NCBI RefSeq assembly: GCF_017352115.1 | Contig: NZ_CP071448.1 | Coordinates: 1,178,001 to 1,242,000, forward strand | Length of the DNA: 64,000 nt | Source of the DNA: Flavobacterium endoglycinae | Lineage (GTDB): Bacteria > Bacteroidota > Bacteroidia > Flavobacteriales > Flavobacteriaceae | Direction of reading: 5' to 3' | Shown: positions 43,759-51,075 of the stretch, piece after piece | How positions within the stretch are numbered: the first letter of the stretch is position 1 | How the letters are laid out: the number at the start of each line of letters is the position of its first letter | Translations under genes and position numbers: made by a program | Notes under the pieces: generated by a model | Told to the model about the DNA's origin: nothing | Database searches by the model: none | The model's input: only the letters and a program-made list of their open reading frames with translations

Positions 43759-44199
43759 ATGATTATTAAAAACCATAACATCGAACTAAATGACACCAGC
43801 GCTTCTGAAATGGCTAGGTTTAGACAAATTATGCTCAACATTTGGCGACAGCAGATTGAGGATGACAGGAATGCTAATGAGATGGAAAAATTTATTAAAG
43901 CGTCTTATAAAAAAAACATAGACCTTAATAAAAAATACGCTAATAACAAGCTTGGAGAAGTAATATTAAATAGCGATATTCGTTATTTAAATTATATAAA
44001 TGATTCTAAACAAAAAAACTTTAATTCCTTAGAGGATAAGTTTGTAGATCGCATTGTATATGTTAATGGTCATTTTTATAATGAAGATGGAACTTTTGAA
44101 GGAAAAATAAATGATTTAACAAATGATGGAAGCGTAGAGGATGTTTATACTTGTACAGGAAAATCTGTGCAAAAAATAAAAATGGAGAAGATTTTTTAA
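43759..44199 (+). CDS. Cargo effector, N-terminal part (frameshifted)
   Basis: A 146-residue reading frame that is the N-terminal part of a larger protein. Residues 1-35 (NIELNDTSASEMARFRQIML) look like a docking segment. The next about 50 are Lys/Asn-rich and helical. The stretch VDRIVYVNGHFYNEDGTFEG (about 96-115) is of the kind that precedes toxin domains. The frame then stops early (QKIKMEKIF) in an A-rich run. Its natural continuation lies one frame away in the ORF at 44151: adding one A to the six-A run near 44170 would join VQKNKNGEDFL. It starts 39 nt after the chaperone gene. Confidence 0.6.
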   Translation: MIIKNHNIELNDTSASEMARFRQIMLNIWRQQIEDDRNANEMEKFIKASYKKNIDLNKKYANNKLGEVILNSDIRYLNYINDSKQKNFNSLEDKFVDRIVYVNGHFYNEDGTFEGKINDLTNDGSVEDVYTCTGKSVQKIKMEKIF

Positions 44200-44858
44200 C
44201 TTACAATAATATTGAACCATTAAAAATAAAAAATGAAGTATTTCTTCGAATAGCAGGTTTAGCTTACTCTGAATCAGGTTTTTCGATAGATGTAATAAAA
44301 AGAATACCATTCATAATTGTAAATCATCACCATCAATTAATCAATTCAAAAGTTAAAAAATATCAAAATGATTGGCTTTTAAATAATACTTTAATTAAAA
44401 TGAGAAATAAATGGGATGATCAAACATATGCACATACATTTCATTATGGAGCTCAAGGAAATCCAGCATTTAGACAATTTTTAAATATTGAATTAAATGA
44501 AACTATTGATTTTAATAAAAATGAAACAGGAAGAAATAAAAACTCAAAAATGAAAACAGCTATTGAGTATACTATAAAAGCTATTCAATATCTTAATAAT
44601 GGATATGTCGGCATAGATTATTCTAATGGAGGAATTGGTTGGCAAGGAGCAGATATTAATGATAATGAAAATTGGAAAAAATGGTTATTTATAAATACTG
44701 ATCATAAGAAAAATGCATTTAAAAACTGGTCCAATTCTAGCACCCTAGAAGAATCAACATTTGAATCAGTATCCATTTTTAAAGGAGATTTTGGGACTAC
44801 AATTATTTACAAATCAACGGAATACAGTTTTAAAAACAGCACAACAGGCAACCTATGA
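44151..44858 (+). CDS. Cargo effector, C-terminal lysozyme-like part (frameshifted)
   Basis: A 235-residue frame with no nearby ATG (TTG at 44151 is the only upstream start), overlapping the previous frame by 49 nt. Read through the shift, it gives one protein of about 367 residues. RIAGLAYSESGFSIDVIKRI carries a likely catalytic Glu in the lysozyme/transglycosylase manner, and GNPAFRQFLNIELNE and NGGIGWQGADINDNENW follow. Such compact domains are common as anti-peptidoglycan effectors in Bacteroidetes secretion loci. It overlaps the next gene, a secreted candidate immunity protein, by 4 bases. Whether the shift is a real mutation, phase variation, programmed slippage or a sequencing error cannot be decided here. 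Confidence 0.6.
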   Translation: MYRKICAKNKNGEDFLTYNNIEPLKIKNEVFLRIAGLAYSESGFSIDVIKRIPFIIVNHHHQLINSKVKKYQNDWLLNNTLIKMRNKWDDQTYAHTFHYGAQGNPAFRQFLNIELNETIDFNKNETGRNKNSKMKTAIEYTIKAIQYLNNGYVGIDYSNGGIGWQGADINDNENWKKWLFINTDHKKNAFKNWSNSSTLEESTFESVSIFKGDFGTTIIYKSTEYSFKNSTTGNL

Positions 44859-45376
44859 GAATAATACTTCTTTTTCTTTGCATATTTAGCATTGCAAATA
44901 CTCAACATAAAAATCCAAAAACTCAATTTATTGAGAAAAGCATTCAATCATGTCGAATACCTTTAAATGATTCAACAAGCATAATCAATGTTCATGAAAA
45001 TTTGTACGGAAATGACGTCGAAATTATTCTAAAAACTGAAAATACAATTACAAATGAATGTATTAACAAAGTTATCACTCCTGAAATGATAACTAAATTT
45101 AAAACTTCTCAAAATCCAATAATAAATATAAATAAACATCGCATTGATGATATTAATATTATAGAATTTAAGAATCTAATTCCAAATAAAATATCTTCTA
45201 TAAAAAAAACGAAATATACTATTCTAGCAATAGAACTTTATAACTTTTCATTTACCACTGTAGGAAGTACTTATATTTACCTCAGCTTCAAAATCGATAC
45301 GAAAGGAAAAGTTCTAAAAACAAAAATTTTAGAATCAAAATCATCAATCAAGATAGACAACCTTTTGACAATATAG
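44855..45376 (+). CDS. Secreted protein, candidate immunity factor
   Basis: A 173-residue protein with a signal peptide (MRIILLFLCIFSIANTQ), so probably periplasmic. Mature part beta-rich with no recognised domain (SIINVHENLYGNDVEIILKT, STYIYLSFKIDTKGKVLKTK). Its ATG overlaps the end of the lysozyme-like effector by 4 bases. A periplasmic protein coupled to a peptidoglycan-cutting effector is most simply its immunity protein. Inference from position. Confidence 0.6.
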   Translation: MRIILLFLCIFSIANTQHKNPKTQFIEKSIQSCRIPLNDSTSIINVHENLYGNDVEIILKTENTITNECINKVITPEMITKFKTSQNPIININKHRIDDINIIEFKNLIPNKISSIKKTKYTILAIELYNFSFTTVGSTYIYLSFKIDTKGKVLKTKILESKSSIKIDNLLTI

Positions 45377-45401
45377 CAACTAGAAGCGTCAGATTCTAAA
45401 A

Positions 45402-46091
45402 ATGAAAAACCAAATTTTAATAATTTTATTGATTTGCTTTATCGGTTGTAGAACAGATAATAATAAACCAAATAAGCAGGAAGAAAAAAAAATAAAAAAA
45501 CAAAACAAAAGCGTTTTTTTTGATGATCATGGCGATACAATAAAACCACAAACTTTTTATCTTAAAAACAACTACAAGTTATTTATTTTTCCTTCTAAAG
45601 ATTCAATTGGAAAAAACGATATTTTAAATTATAAAATTATAAGTAAAAATTTTGAAAAACCATTTTTGCTAAGCGAGGATCTTACACAAAATCATATTCT
45701 CTATTATGAAGGAATTGATTTTCAAAATTATTTCGCTTTACACAGCAATAGTGGAACAAAAAATTATTATTTCTGGCTCTATGATAAACATTCTGGCCAA
45801 GAAGTTTTAACAGATAGCTATTTTAAAATACAGCTTGATTTCGATTTAAAAAATGAGCTTATTTTGTATACAGACGAAGATAATGGATATAAAAAATTTA
45901 TTTATGACATAAAGACAAAAACAAAGACGTTGGTTGATATTCCAAAATCATTTACCGACAAGCAAGAATGTACACGTAATGACTATTTTGAAAAATCTTC
46001 TTATATAAAAAGAGTTTCAGATAAATATTATTTTATAGCATTTAAGGATTGTCCGCTTGCAGTTGAATTTAAAGTAAAGAAATCAAAATAA
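45402..46091 (+). CDS. Lipoprotein, candidate orphan immunity protein
   Basis: A 229-residue lipoprotein (lipobox CFIGC, then RTDNNKPNKQ). Mature part with beta-propeller-like strands (YYFWLYDKHSGQE, LDFDLKNELILYTDEDN). No family recognised. It lies 25 nt after the previous candidate immunity gene and is followed by a short coding remnant. It may be retained immunity against an effector no longer present, or unrelated to immunity. Confidence 0.5.
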   Translation: MKNQILIILLICFIGCRTDNNKPNKQEEKKIKKQNKSVFFDDHGDTIKPQTFYLKNNYKLFIFPSKDSIGKNDILNYKIISKNFEKPFLLSEDLTQNHILYYEGIDFQNYFALHSNSGTKNYYFWLYDKHSGQEVLTDSYFKIQLDFDLKNELILYTDEDNGYKKFIYDIKTKTKTLVDIPKSFTDKQECTRNDYFEKSSYIKRVSDKYYFIAFKDCPLAVEFKVKKSK

Positions 46092-46093
46092 AT

Positions 46094-46147
46094 TGTTTTT
46101 CTTATGACCCAGCCGAACCTGGATTATTAGATAATTTTAAAAAATAA
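46094..46147 (+). pseudogene. Orphan C-terminal coding remnant (toxin tip?)
   Basis: Seventeen in-frame codons ending in TAA (CFSYDPAEPGLLDNFKK) with no start. They read like the conserved C-terminal end of a larger protein and stop 3 nt before the next lipoprotein ATG, as a toxin tip would before its immunity gene. Confidence 0.35.
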
Positions 46148-46150
46148 TTT

Positions 46151-46897
46151 ATGAAAATTCAAAAACTTGTCTTTCTCGTAATATTAGCAACAACCATAAG
46201 TTGTAATAAGGCGGTAAAAAAAGACGAATCTGTATCTGTAGACAAAAAACCTACAGTGAAAAAATATTCTATAACTACTTTAACTATAGATAATAAAAAG
46301 ATATGTAATTATTATTTTGATGAATCTCAAAAACTGGTTAAATCTCAAGAGTTTAGTAGCAATGGAAAATCGTATCAGGAAATTAATCTAGAATATAAGA
46401 ATGGTAAATTTGATTACGCTTTTTCCGGATCTGACAAAAATGAGAGAGATGACTGGTCATCCAATTACTATTCAAATGTTGAATTATATAATGATTTTTT
46501 AATTACAAAAAATATAAAAATTGATAATCCTTTTATGCTTTCTAGTGAAGTAAGTGATATTGAAAAGTTAATAACCATTATAGAGAGTTTTCAAAAAATA
46601 AACAGAAATGATAAAACTATTTTCAAATCTAAAAAACTAAATCTCAATATAAGATTTGATCCGTCCAAAATAACATTATTTATTCCCACTAATTCTATTA
46701 TAACTAGTTTCGAGTATACGACAGATAAAAACGGATATTTAACCGAAGAAGCTATTGCCTTTAATGACGGTATATTAACAATCAAATTCCATTATCAAAA
46801 TCAAAAGATTAACACAGTTATTTATTCCTTAAAATATAATAATGGAGAAATGCTTATATCAAATCAAAACTACACATACTTCAAAATTATATCCTGA
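46151..46897 (+). CDS. Lipoprotein, candidate immunity protein
   Basis: A 248-residue lipoprotein (lipobox TTISC, then NKAVKKD). The mature protein has repeated beta-hairpin-like strands (SITTLTIDNKKICNYYFDES, FNDGILTIKFHYQNQKINTV), resembling YD- or DUF4595-like repeat proteins. It starts just after the orphan C-terminal remnant at 46094 and its 3' end overlaps another toxin-tip fragment. Candidate immunity protein by context only. Confidence 0.5.
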   Translation: MKIQKLVFLVILATTISCNKAVKKDESVSVDKKPTVKKYSITTLTIDNKKICNYYFDESQKLVKSQEFSSNGKSYQEINLEYKNGKFDYAFSGSDKNERDDWSSNYYSNVELYNDFLITKNIKIDNPFMLSSEVSDIEKLITIIESFQKINRNDKTIFKSKKLNLNIRFDPSKITLFIPTNSIITSFEYTTDKNGYLTEEAIAFNDGILTIKFHYQNQKINTVIYSLKYNNGEMLISNQNYTYFKIIS

Positions 46898-47081
46898 GAA
46901 AGATCCTACAGGAGGAACAAACTCTTGGTTGGACTATAAAGAAGGAGAATATGTATTTGATGAAATTATGAAAAACAAAAGTAAATTTAATGATGCACAA
47001 ATAAAAGATGCACAAGATTACATGAATAGAGTAATTATAAAATGTGAAAGGCTAAATATTGATATTAAAAATATTAACTAA
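46842..47081 (+). pseudogene. Orphan toxin C-terminal tip
   Basis: An open frame of 79 codons overlapping the end of the lipoprotein gene. From about codon 17 it reads KLYPEKDPTGGTNSWLDYKE...FDEIMKNKSKFNDAQIKDAQDY MNRVIIKCERL, like the conserved end of a larger lysozyme-type effector. The first part, inside the lipoprotein gene, is probably not native. It ends 6 nt before the small-protein gene at 47088. This is the pattern of displaced toxin tips left with their immunity gene, known from Rhs and CdiA loci. Confidence 0.5.
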
Positions 47082-47087
47082 AAATAT

Positions 47088-47399
47088 ATGAATCCAAAAG
47101 ACCAAATTATTGAAACATTAAAAAAATGGATTACACAAACAAATATAATTTCTTATGATGTCATTATTGGATTGGATTGCGGAGACAAGGAATCAGCAGT
47201 ATTAAGAGATGGAAAAACAAAGGACGTTTATGTAGTATCCTTTAAAACTAAAAGTACTAATATAGAATATAATGAACAAGGCGAAGTAATTTCTTTTTTT
47301 GAAGGAATGTACTGTTTTGCATATTTCGACGCAGAAACATTAGAATTACTTTATATACACAAAAAAGCAGGTTATATTGAAGTTGATGGTTCATATTAA
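47088..47399 (+). CDS. Small protein of tandem family, copy 1 (candidate immunity)
   Basis: A 103-residue cytosolic protein, no signal peptide: MNPKDQIIETLKKWITQTNI at the start and GMYCFAYFDAETLELLYIHK at the end. Two more copies lie at 47420 and 48213. The alpha-then-beta layout is like small NTF2-fold immunity proteins, but I cannot name the family. It follows an orphan toxin tip by 6 nt. Confidence 0.6.
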   Translation: MNPKDQIIETLKKWITQTNIISYDVIIGLDCGDKESAVLRDGKTKDVYVVSFKTKSTNIEYNEQGEVISFFEGMYCFAYFDAETLELLYIHKKAGYIEVDGSY

Positions 47400-47419
47400 A
47401 TTAAAAAAACAAATTTTAT

Positions 47420-47728
47420 ATGAATCCAAAAGAACAAATAATTGAAACCTTAAAAAGCTGGTTCACAAAAACAATCGTAATTTCTTATGATGATCGTATT
47501 GGCCTAAATTGTTGGGACAAAGAATTGAAAGAATTACGAGATGGAACGAAAAAGGAAGTTTATGTCGTATCTTTTAGTACTAAGAGCAAAATAGGATATG
47601 ATGAAAACGGAGAAATAAATTTTTTTGTTGATGGAATGCTCTGTTTTGCTTATTTCGATGCAGAAACATTAGAACTACTTTACATACATAAAAAAGCAGG
47701 TTATATAGAAGTTGATGGGTCTTATTAA
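47420..47728 (+). CDS. Small protein of tandem family, copy 2
   Basis: A 102-residue paralogue of the protein at 47088 (MNPKEQIIETLKSWFTKTIV; GMLCFAYFDAETLELLYIHK). The N- and C-terminal thirds are nearly identical among copies; the middle differs, where toxin-contact residues would vary in an immunity family. 20 nt after copy 1. Confidence 0.6.
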   Translation: MNPKEQIIETLKSWFTKTIVISYDDRIGLNCWDKELKELRDGTKKEVYVVSFSTKSKIGYDENGEINFFVDGMLCFAYFDAETLELLYIHKKAGYIEVDGSY

Positions 47729-47747
47729 ATTTTTAAAAGAATAAGAA

Positions 47748-48200
47748 ATGGGGAATCATATATATAGAAATGGAGAATGGATTTTTATAAGCAGTATAAC
47801 TATCAAAGATAAATCATTCCAAGAGTTGCATGCTGTCAATCTGATAGATAAATTCTGGGGAAGTAATAAAAATCTAGATTTAAAATATCCTGTTATTTTA
47901 GATTTATTAAAAGAAATCATTCCAGAAAAAGCAAGTAAAAATGACGTAATGGATATTGAGCTAACAACTGAAGAAACTTTAGGAATAAAAAACATTTTTG
48001 AACGAGAAATAAAACACATCCTTACTATCAGAAAACCTGCAAAAGACGGTTACAATATAATCGTTTTTGATAAAGAAATCAAAGTTGATACAAGGAACCA
48101 AGGTGTGACCGATGGTCGCCTAACGGCTTTTAATGATATTTATTTGATTACTAAAGAATGTCTGGATGAGAACAAACCAATGTATTTGAGTATTGACTAA
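47748..48200 (+). CDS. Hypothetical cytosolic protein in the immunity array
   Basis: A 150-residue protein, not recognised, inserted between copies 2 and 3 of the small family. No signal peptide. Features are a short basic start (MGNHIYRNGEWIFISSITIK), an acidic middle and the alpha/beta end RLTAFNDIYLITKECLDENK. Spacing of 19 and 12 nt to the neighbours places it in the same operon. Could be another immunity protein. Confidence 0.5.
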   Translation: MGNHIYRNGEWIFISSITIKDKSFQELHAVNLIDKFWGSNKNLDLKYPVILDLLKEIIPEKASKNDVMDIELTTEETLGIKNIFEREIKHILTIRKPAKDGYNIIVFDKEIKVDTRNQGVTDGRLTAFNDIYLITKECLDENKPMYLSID

Positions 48201-48212
48201 TTACGTTTTTAT

Positions 48213-48518
48213 ATGAATCCAAAACAACAAGTAGTTGAGTCCTTAAAAAAATGGATGGCACAGAATAATTTTTCGTATGACAAAGATCTTGGTTTGCGAT
48301 GTAGAGATAAAGAATTAGAGAAATTAAGAGACGGAAAAGAAAAAGAGGTATATATAGTATCTTTTAATACTGAAGACCAAATAGAATACAATAAAAAAGG
48401 TGAAATTATTTCACTATTTGAAGGTATGTTTTGCTTTGCTTATTTTGATGCAGAAACTTTAGAGTTACTTTATATAATGAAAAAAGCAGGATATATAGAA
48501 GTTGATGGTTCTCATTAA
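48213..48518 (+). CDS. Small protein of tandem family, copy 3
   Basis: A 101-residue paralogue of the proteins at 47088 and 47420 (MNPKQQVVESLKKWMAQNNF; GMFCFAYFDAETLELLYIMK). Last gene of the sheath/toxin operon, followed by a strong terminator. Confidence 0.6.
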   Translation: MNPKQQVVESLKKWMAQNNFSYDKDLGLRCRDKELEKLRDGKEKEVYIVSFNTEDQIEYNKKGEIISLFEGMFCFAYFDAETLELLYIMKKAGYIEVDGSH

Positions 48519-48545
48519 TCAAGTATAATTTACCTCTTAATCATA

Positions 48546-48586
48546 AACCCGTTTTTCAAAACTAGAAAAGCGGGTTCTTTTTTTTT
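48546..48586 (+). terminator. Rho-independent terminator ending the sheath/toxin operon
   Basis: A 12-bp stem AACCCGTTTTTC / GAAAAGCGGGTT with one G-U pair and a 7-nt loop, followed by nine T. Confidence 0.9.
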
Positions 48587-48642
48587 ACATCACTTCCCGA
48601 TTTCAACATAAAAAAATCCAAAAAAAAGTCATTTCACATCTA

Positions 48643-48706
48643 CTGAAACTACTGTTTTACAAAGCCATAATATTTTAAAAACATTGCATTTAGGCGTATT
48701 TTTACA
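48643..48706 (+). promoter_or_regulatory. Tail-regulon promoter element, lysis unit
   Basis: CTGAAACTAC at 48643-48652, a 44-nt gap, then TATTTTTACA at 48697-48706, identical in second box to the effector operon copy. It drives 48872-50158. Confidence 0.8.
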
Positions 48707-48871
48707 GTCTAAACAAAACCCCATTTTAATCTCAAAATGAGATTATAAAAAAGAGTTTTTTCTTTATAAAAACTCAAAACCGCACAAAATCTTATCATCG
48801 TTTTACTGCCGTGATTGCTTTTCAAACAATTGGGAAAGGCTTTTTATTCTTAAATCATTAATAAACATAAT

Positions 48872-49354
48872 ATGGATCAAACGACAAAAAAACACATTGA
48901 TTTGCTTCATCCTTCCGTCAGGGAAGAAGTTACCAAAATTATCGAAGAATGCGATTTGGCATTGACTGGAAGGGCTAAAGTTCGTATTACACAAGGACTT
49001 AGAACTTTTCAGGAACAGGAAGATCTTTACGCTTTTGGCAGAACCAAACCAGGAAAAAAAGTAACCAATGCCAAAGGAGGACAATCTATTCACAATTACG
49101 GATTTGCAGTAGATATCTGTTTAATCATCGACGGAAAAACAGCTTCTTGGGATACAGCAAAGGATTGGGACGATGACAAAATTTCGGATTGGCAGGAATG
49201 TGTAGACATTTTCAAAAAACATGGCTGGAACTGGGGCGGAGACTGGAAAACTTTTAAAGATCTTCCGCACTTTGACAAAAAAGGATACGACGATTGGAAA
49301 TTGCTCAGCAGATTAAAACGTGACAAGAAAAACTATGTAATCTTATACAAATAA
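48872..49354 (+). CDS. M15 family peptidase, candidate endolysin
   Basis: A 160-residue metallopeptidase of the VanY/L-alanyl-D-glutamate type. Zinc ligands are His74 and Asp81 in SIHNYGFAVD and His133 in LPHFDKKG; WNWGGDW (about 119-125) supplies the active-site acid region. The RTFQEQEDLYAFGRTKPG block (about 44-61) is typical of phage endolysins such as Ply500-like enzymes. No signal peptide, so release to the periplasm would need the holin-like protein at 54785. It heads a small lysis unit in the tail locus. Alternatively it could be part of the particle, clearing wall at injection. Confidence 0.88.
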   Translation: MDQTTKKHIDLLHPSVREEVTKIIEECDLALTGRAKVRITQGLRTFQEQEDLYAFGRTKPGKKVTNAKGGQSIHNYGFAVDICLIIDGKTASWDTAKDWDDDKISDWQECVDIFKKHGWNWGGDWKTFKDLPHFDKKGYDDWKLLSRLKRDKKNYVILYK

Positions 49355-49358
49355 TGCT

Positions 49359-49823
49359 ATGAAATATTTTAAAATAATTATTTTTTTAATTGCTTTTTCT
49401 TTTATCACAATCTCTTGCGATTCAACCAAAACTACTTTATTCGATTCTTATTCGTATCAAAAAACAACCGAAATAAAAGTAGAAGCAACTAAAATTATGG
49501 ATAAAGCAATTACCCCTTACTCAAATCAGAAACAAGAAGTTGAAACATTGCTTTTGGAAATTGAAAAACTGCAGGAATATGAAAAAAACAAACCCGATAA
49601 CGAAATCACCTTTGCCATGTGGCAAGCGCTTAATGATCAAGAAAAAAATCTTTTAGCTGGTTTCTTTAAGCATTGGGAAAATAAAGAAGTTTTGTCTCCT
49701 TATTTTATTGATGAATCTAAAAAACAGATTTTAAATGCTTTCGATTTACTTATTCAGTATGAAATCAATAAAGACAAGGAATCGAAACAGCAACTTTTGG
49801 AAGTAATTAATCTTAAATCTTGA
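49359..49823 (+). CDS. Lipoprotein, possible spanin-like lysis factor
   Basis: A 154-residue lipoprotein (MKYFKIIIFLIAFSFITISC, then DSTKTTLFD). The mature part is almost wholly helical and charged (KQEVETLLLEIEKLQEYEKN). It follows the M15 gene by 4 nt and comes before another helical protein. An outer-membrane lipoprotein next to an endolysin is what an Rz1-type spanin subunit would look like, although it is longer than usual Rz1 proteins. Family unknown. Confidence 0.55.
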   Translation: MKYFKIIIFLIAFSFITISCDSTKTTLFDSYSYQKTTEIKVEATKIMDKAITPYSNQKQEVETLLLEIEKLQEYEKNKPDNEITFAMWQALNDQEKNLLAGFFKHWENKEVLSPYFIDESKKQILNAFDLLIQYEINKDKESKQQLLEVINLKS

Positions 49824-49825
49824 AA

Positions 49826-50158
49826 ATGAATAACGATAATCTAACACAAGAAATAAAAGAAAAAGTAAAGAATCTAATTGCTGAAAGTTATAAAGATTTA
49901 AAACCTCAATTAGAAAAAGAGTTAAAAAGTTTTTTAGAAACTTCTGCTGAAAAACTTGAGCGCTGGGCAATTCTTTATACTCATAAAAACATCAGTGACC
50001 AGGAATTAGAATGGCTATTAAAAAGTCAGCTGGATTTGCTTTCGCTTCAAAGTTTACAATCTGCAGGAATATCAAAAATTAAATTCAACACACTGAAAAA
50101 CAATATAGTAAGATTAATTTTGGAAATCATTTTGAGTCTGATTATCAAACGTAATTAG
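49826..50158 (+). CDS. Helical protein with C-terminal hydrophobic segment
   Basis: A 110-residue helical protein from the ATG at 49826 (an in-frame TTG lies 6 nt earlier, overlapping the previous stop). It is rich in Lys/Glu heptads (KEKVKNLIAESYKDLKPQLE), with a hydrophobic end (IVRLILEIILSLIIKRN) that may sit in or on the inner membrane. Together with the lipoprotein before it, the pair resembles a two-part spanin, but the membrane end is at the C-terminus, opposite to Rz. Function open. Confidence 0.5.
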   Translation: MNNDNLTQEIKEKVKNLIAESYKDLKPQLEKELKSFLETSAEKLERWAILYTHKNISDQELEWLLKSQLDLLSLQSLQSAGISKIKFNTLKNNIVRLILEIILSLIIKRN

Positions 50159-50172
50159 TTCTTGAAATTAAA

Positions 50173-50236
50173 CTGAAACTACAGATTCAAAAGCCTTAAA
50201 ATCTTGGTAAAGGTAAAATCGAAGCGTAATTTTACA
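50173..50236 (+). promoter_or_regulatory. Tail-regulon promoter element, baseplate operon
   Basis: CTGAAACTAC at 50173-50182, a 44-nt gap, then TAATTTTACA at 50227-50236. It drives the operon 50320-55252. A GGAT...ATCC dyad around GCGCGC follows in the leader. Confidence 0.8.
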
Positions 50237-50319
50237 GTATAAATCTAAGGATATCGCGCGCAGATCCGAAGAAAAATCACACCATTTTTATTACATCATT
50301 TAACAAACAGCAACGATAT

Positions 50320-50607
50320 ATGAAAGATTTTATCATTGATGAAGATCTCTTAATTGAAGGCGATGACTTCGCTATTAAAGATGCAGATCAACAAAATATT
50401 GAACTTCTACTCCTGAGTCAGAAAGGAAGCTACAAAGAATTCCCAATTCTTGGAGTAGGAATTAAAAAATACATTAACAGTCCGGATGCAACTTCCAGAC
50501 TAAGATTAGAAAACGAAATAGACAAACAATTATCGTATGACAAATTTCATGTAAAAACACTAGATGTCAACGATTTACAAAACATTAAAATCGATGGAAA
50601 CTACTAA
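50320..50607 (+). CDS. Baseplate wedge protein gp25/gpW-like
   Basis: A 95-residue gp25-like protein, found in all contractile injection machines. The LLIEGDDFAIKDADQQNIEL start, then LLSQKGSYKEFPILGVGIKK YINSP and RLENEIDKQLSYD are the usual gp25 pattern. It links the sheath's first ring to the wedge. It overlaps the next gene by 14 nt. Confidence 0.82.
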   Translation: MKDFIIDEDLLIEGDDFAIKDADQQNIELLLLSQKGSYKEFPILGVGIKKYINSPDATSRLRLENEIDKQLSYDKFHVKTLDVNDLQNIKIDGNY

Positions 50608-50896
50608 ACCACAAGAAAATCAAAATATTTTTGATTTATCACTGCAAGAATACGGAAGCATTGAAAAAGTATTCGACTTGTTAGAAGACAATGACCAATT
50701 TGACGTTACAGAAGATCTTTCTGTATATAAAGAACTAAAAACTGGAAGAGAAGCTTTTAAAAAAGATATTGTTGAATATTATAATTCCAGAAACTTAAAG
50801 CCTGCAACAGCCCTTACTGAAGAAGAGAAATTTTTAATGGATAATTTCTCAGGAATTGATTATATGATTATCGAGGACGATTTTATCATTTACTAA
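50594..50896 (+). CDS. Tail protein X-like/LysM-like baseplate protein
   Basis: A 100-residue protein from the ATG at 50594, inside the end of the gp25 gene. NIFDLSLQEYGSIEKVFDLL is the typical phrase of LysM-like tail protein X, which holds hub and tube together. The remainder is helical and acidic (TALTEEEKFLMDNFSGIDYM). The longer frame starting at 50564 is rejected because it would overlap most of the gp25 C-terminus. Confidence 0.65.
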   Translation: METTKPQENQNIFDLSLQEYGSIEKVFDLLEDNDQFDVTEDLSVYKELKTGREAFKKDIVEYYNSRNLKPATALTEEEKFLMDNFSGIDYMIIEDDFIIY

Positions 50897-51075
50897 AAAT
50901 CTTTAAATGTAAACTTCGAATTTAAATTCATTTATAATTACACCACTTTCAAATCTGCTCTTTTTAGAAATCTCTAAAAAAACTACGTTTCTGTAGTATT
51001 TACCAAAAACATAAACAATTATCTATAAGCATATTAAACATGTCTTACAGGCTAATCTATATCAAAAAATAAAAT
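50897..51075. other. Spacer inside the baseplate operon
   Basis: 179 bp without a gene. AAAAAACTAC at 50977-50986, inside CTACGTTTCTGTAG, is like a degenerate activator box, but no proper -7 box follows at 54-55 nt. I treat it as intra-operon spacer with possible weak promoter relics. Confidence 0.35.

Larger units (their letters stand above)
48519..48871. other. Spacer between toxin island and lysis genes
   Basis: 353 bp without a gene. It contains the terminator at 48546-48586, the promoter element at 48643-48706 and a leader RNA with the small hairpin AATCTCA-AAA-TGAGATT near 48724-48740. Nothing else was seen. Confidence 0.7.

Noticed and set aside
47400..48212. CRISPR-like repetition in 47-48.5 kb
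   Set aside because: The repeated sequence is due to three paralogous genes of about 310 bp each, not short repeats with spacers.
50977..51050. Tenth copy of the tail promoter element before the J-like gene
   Set aside because: AAAAAACTAC at 50977 resembles the upstream box, but no TAnnTTT box lies 54-55 nt downstream (only TGTCTTACAG at a wrong distance). Kept out of the regulon count.
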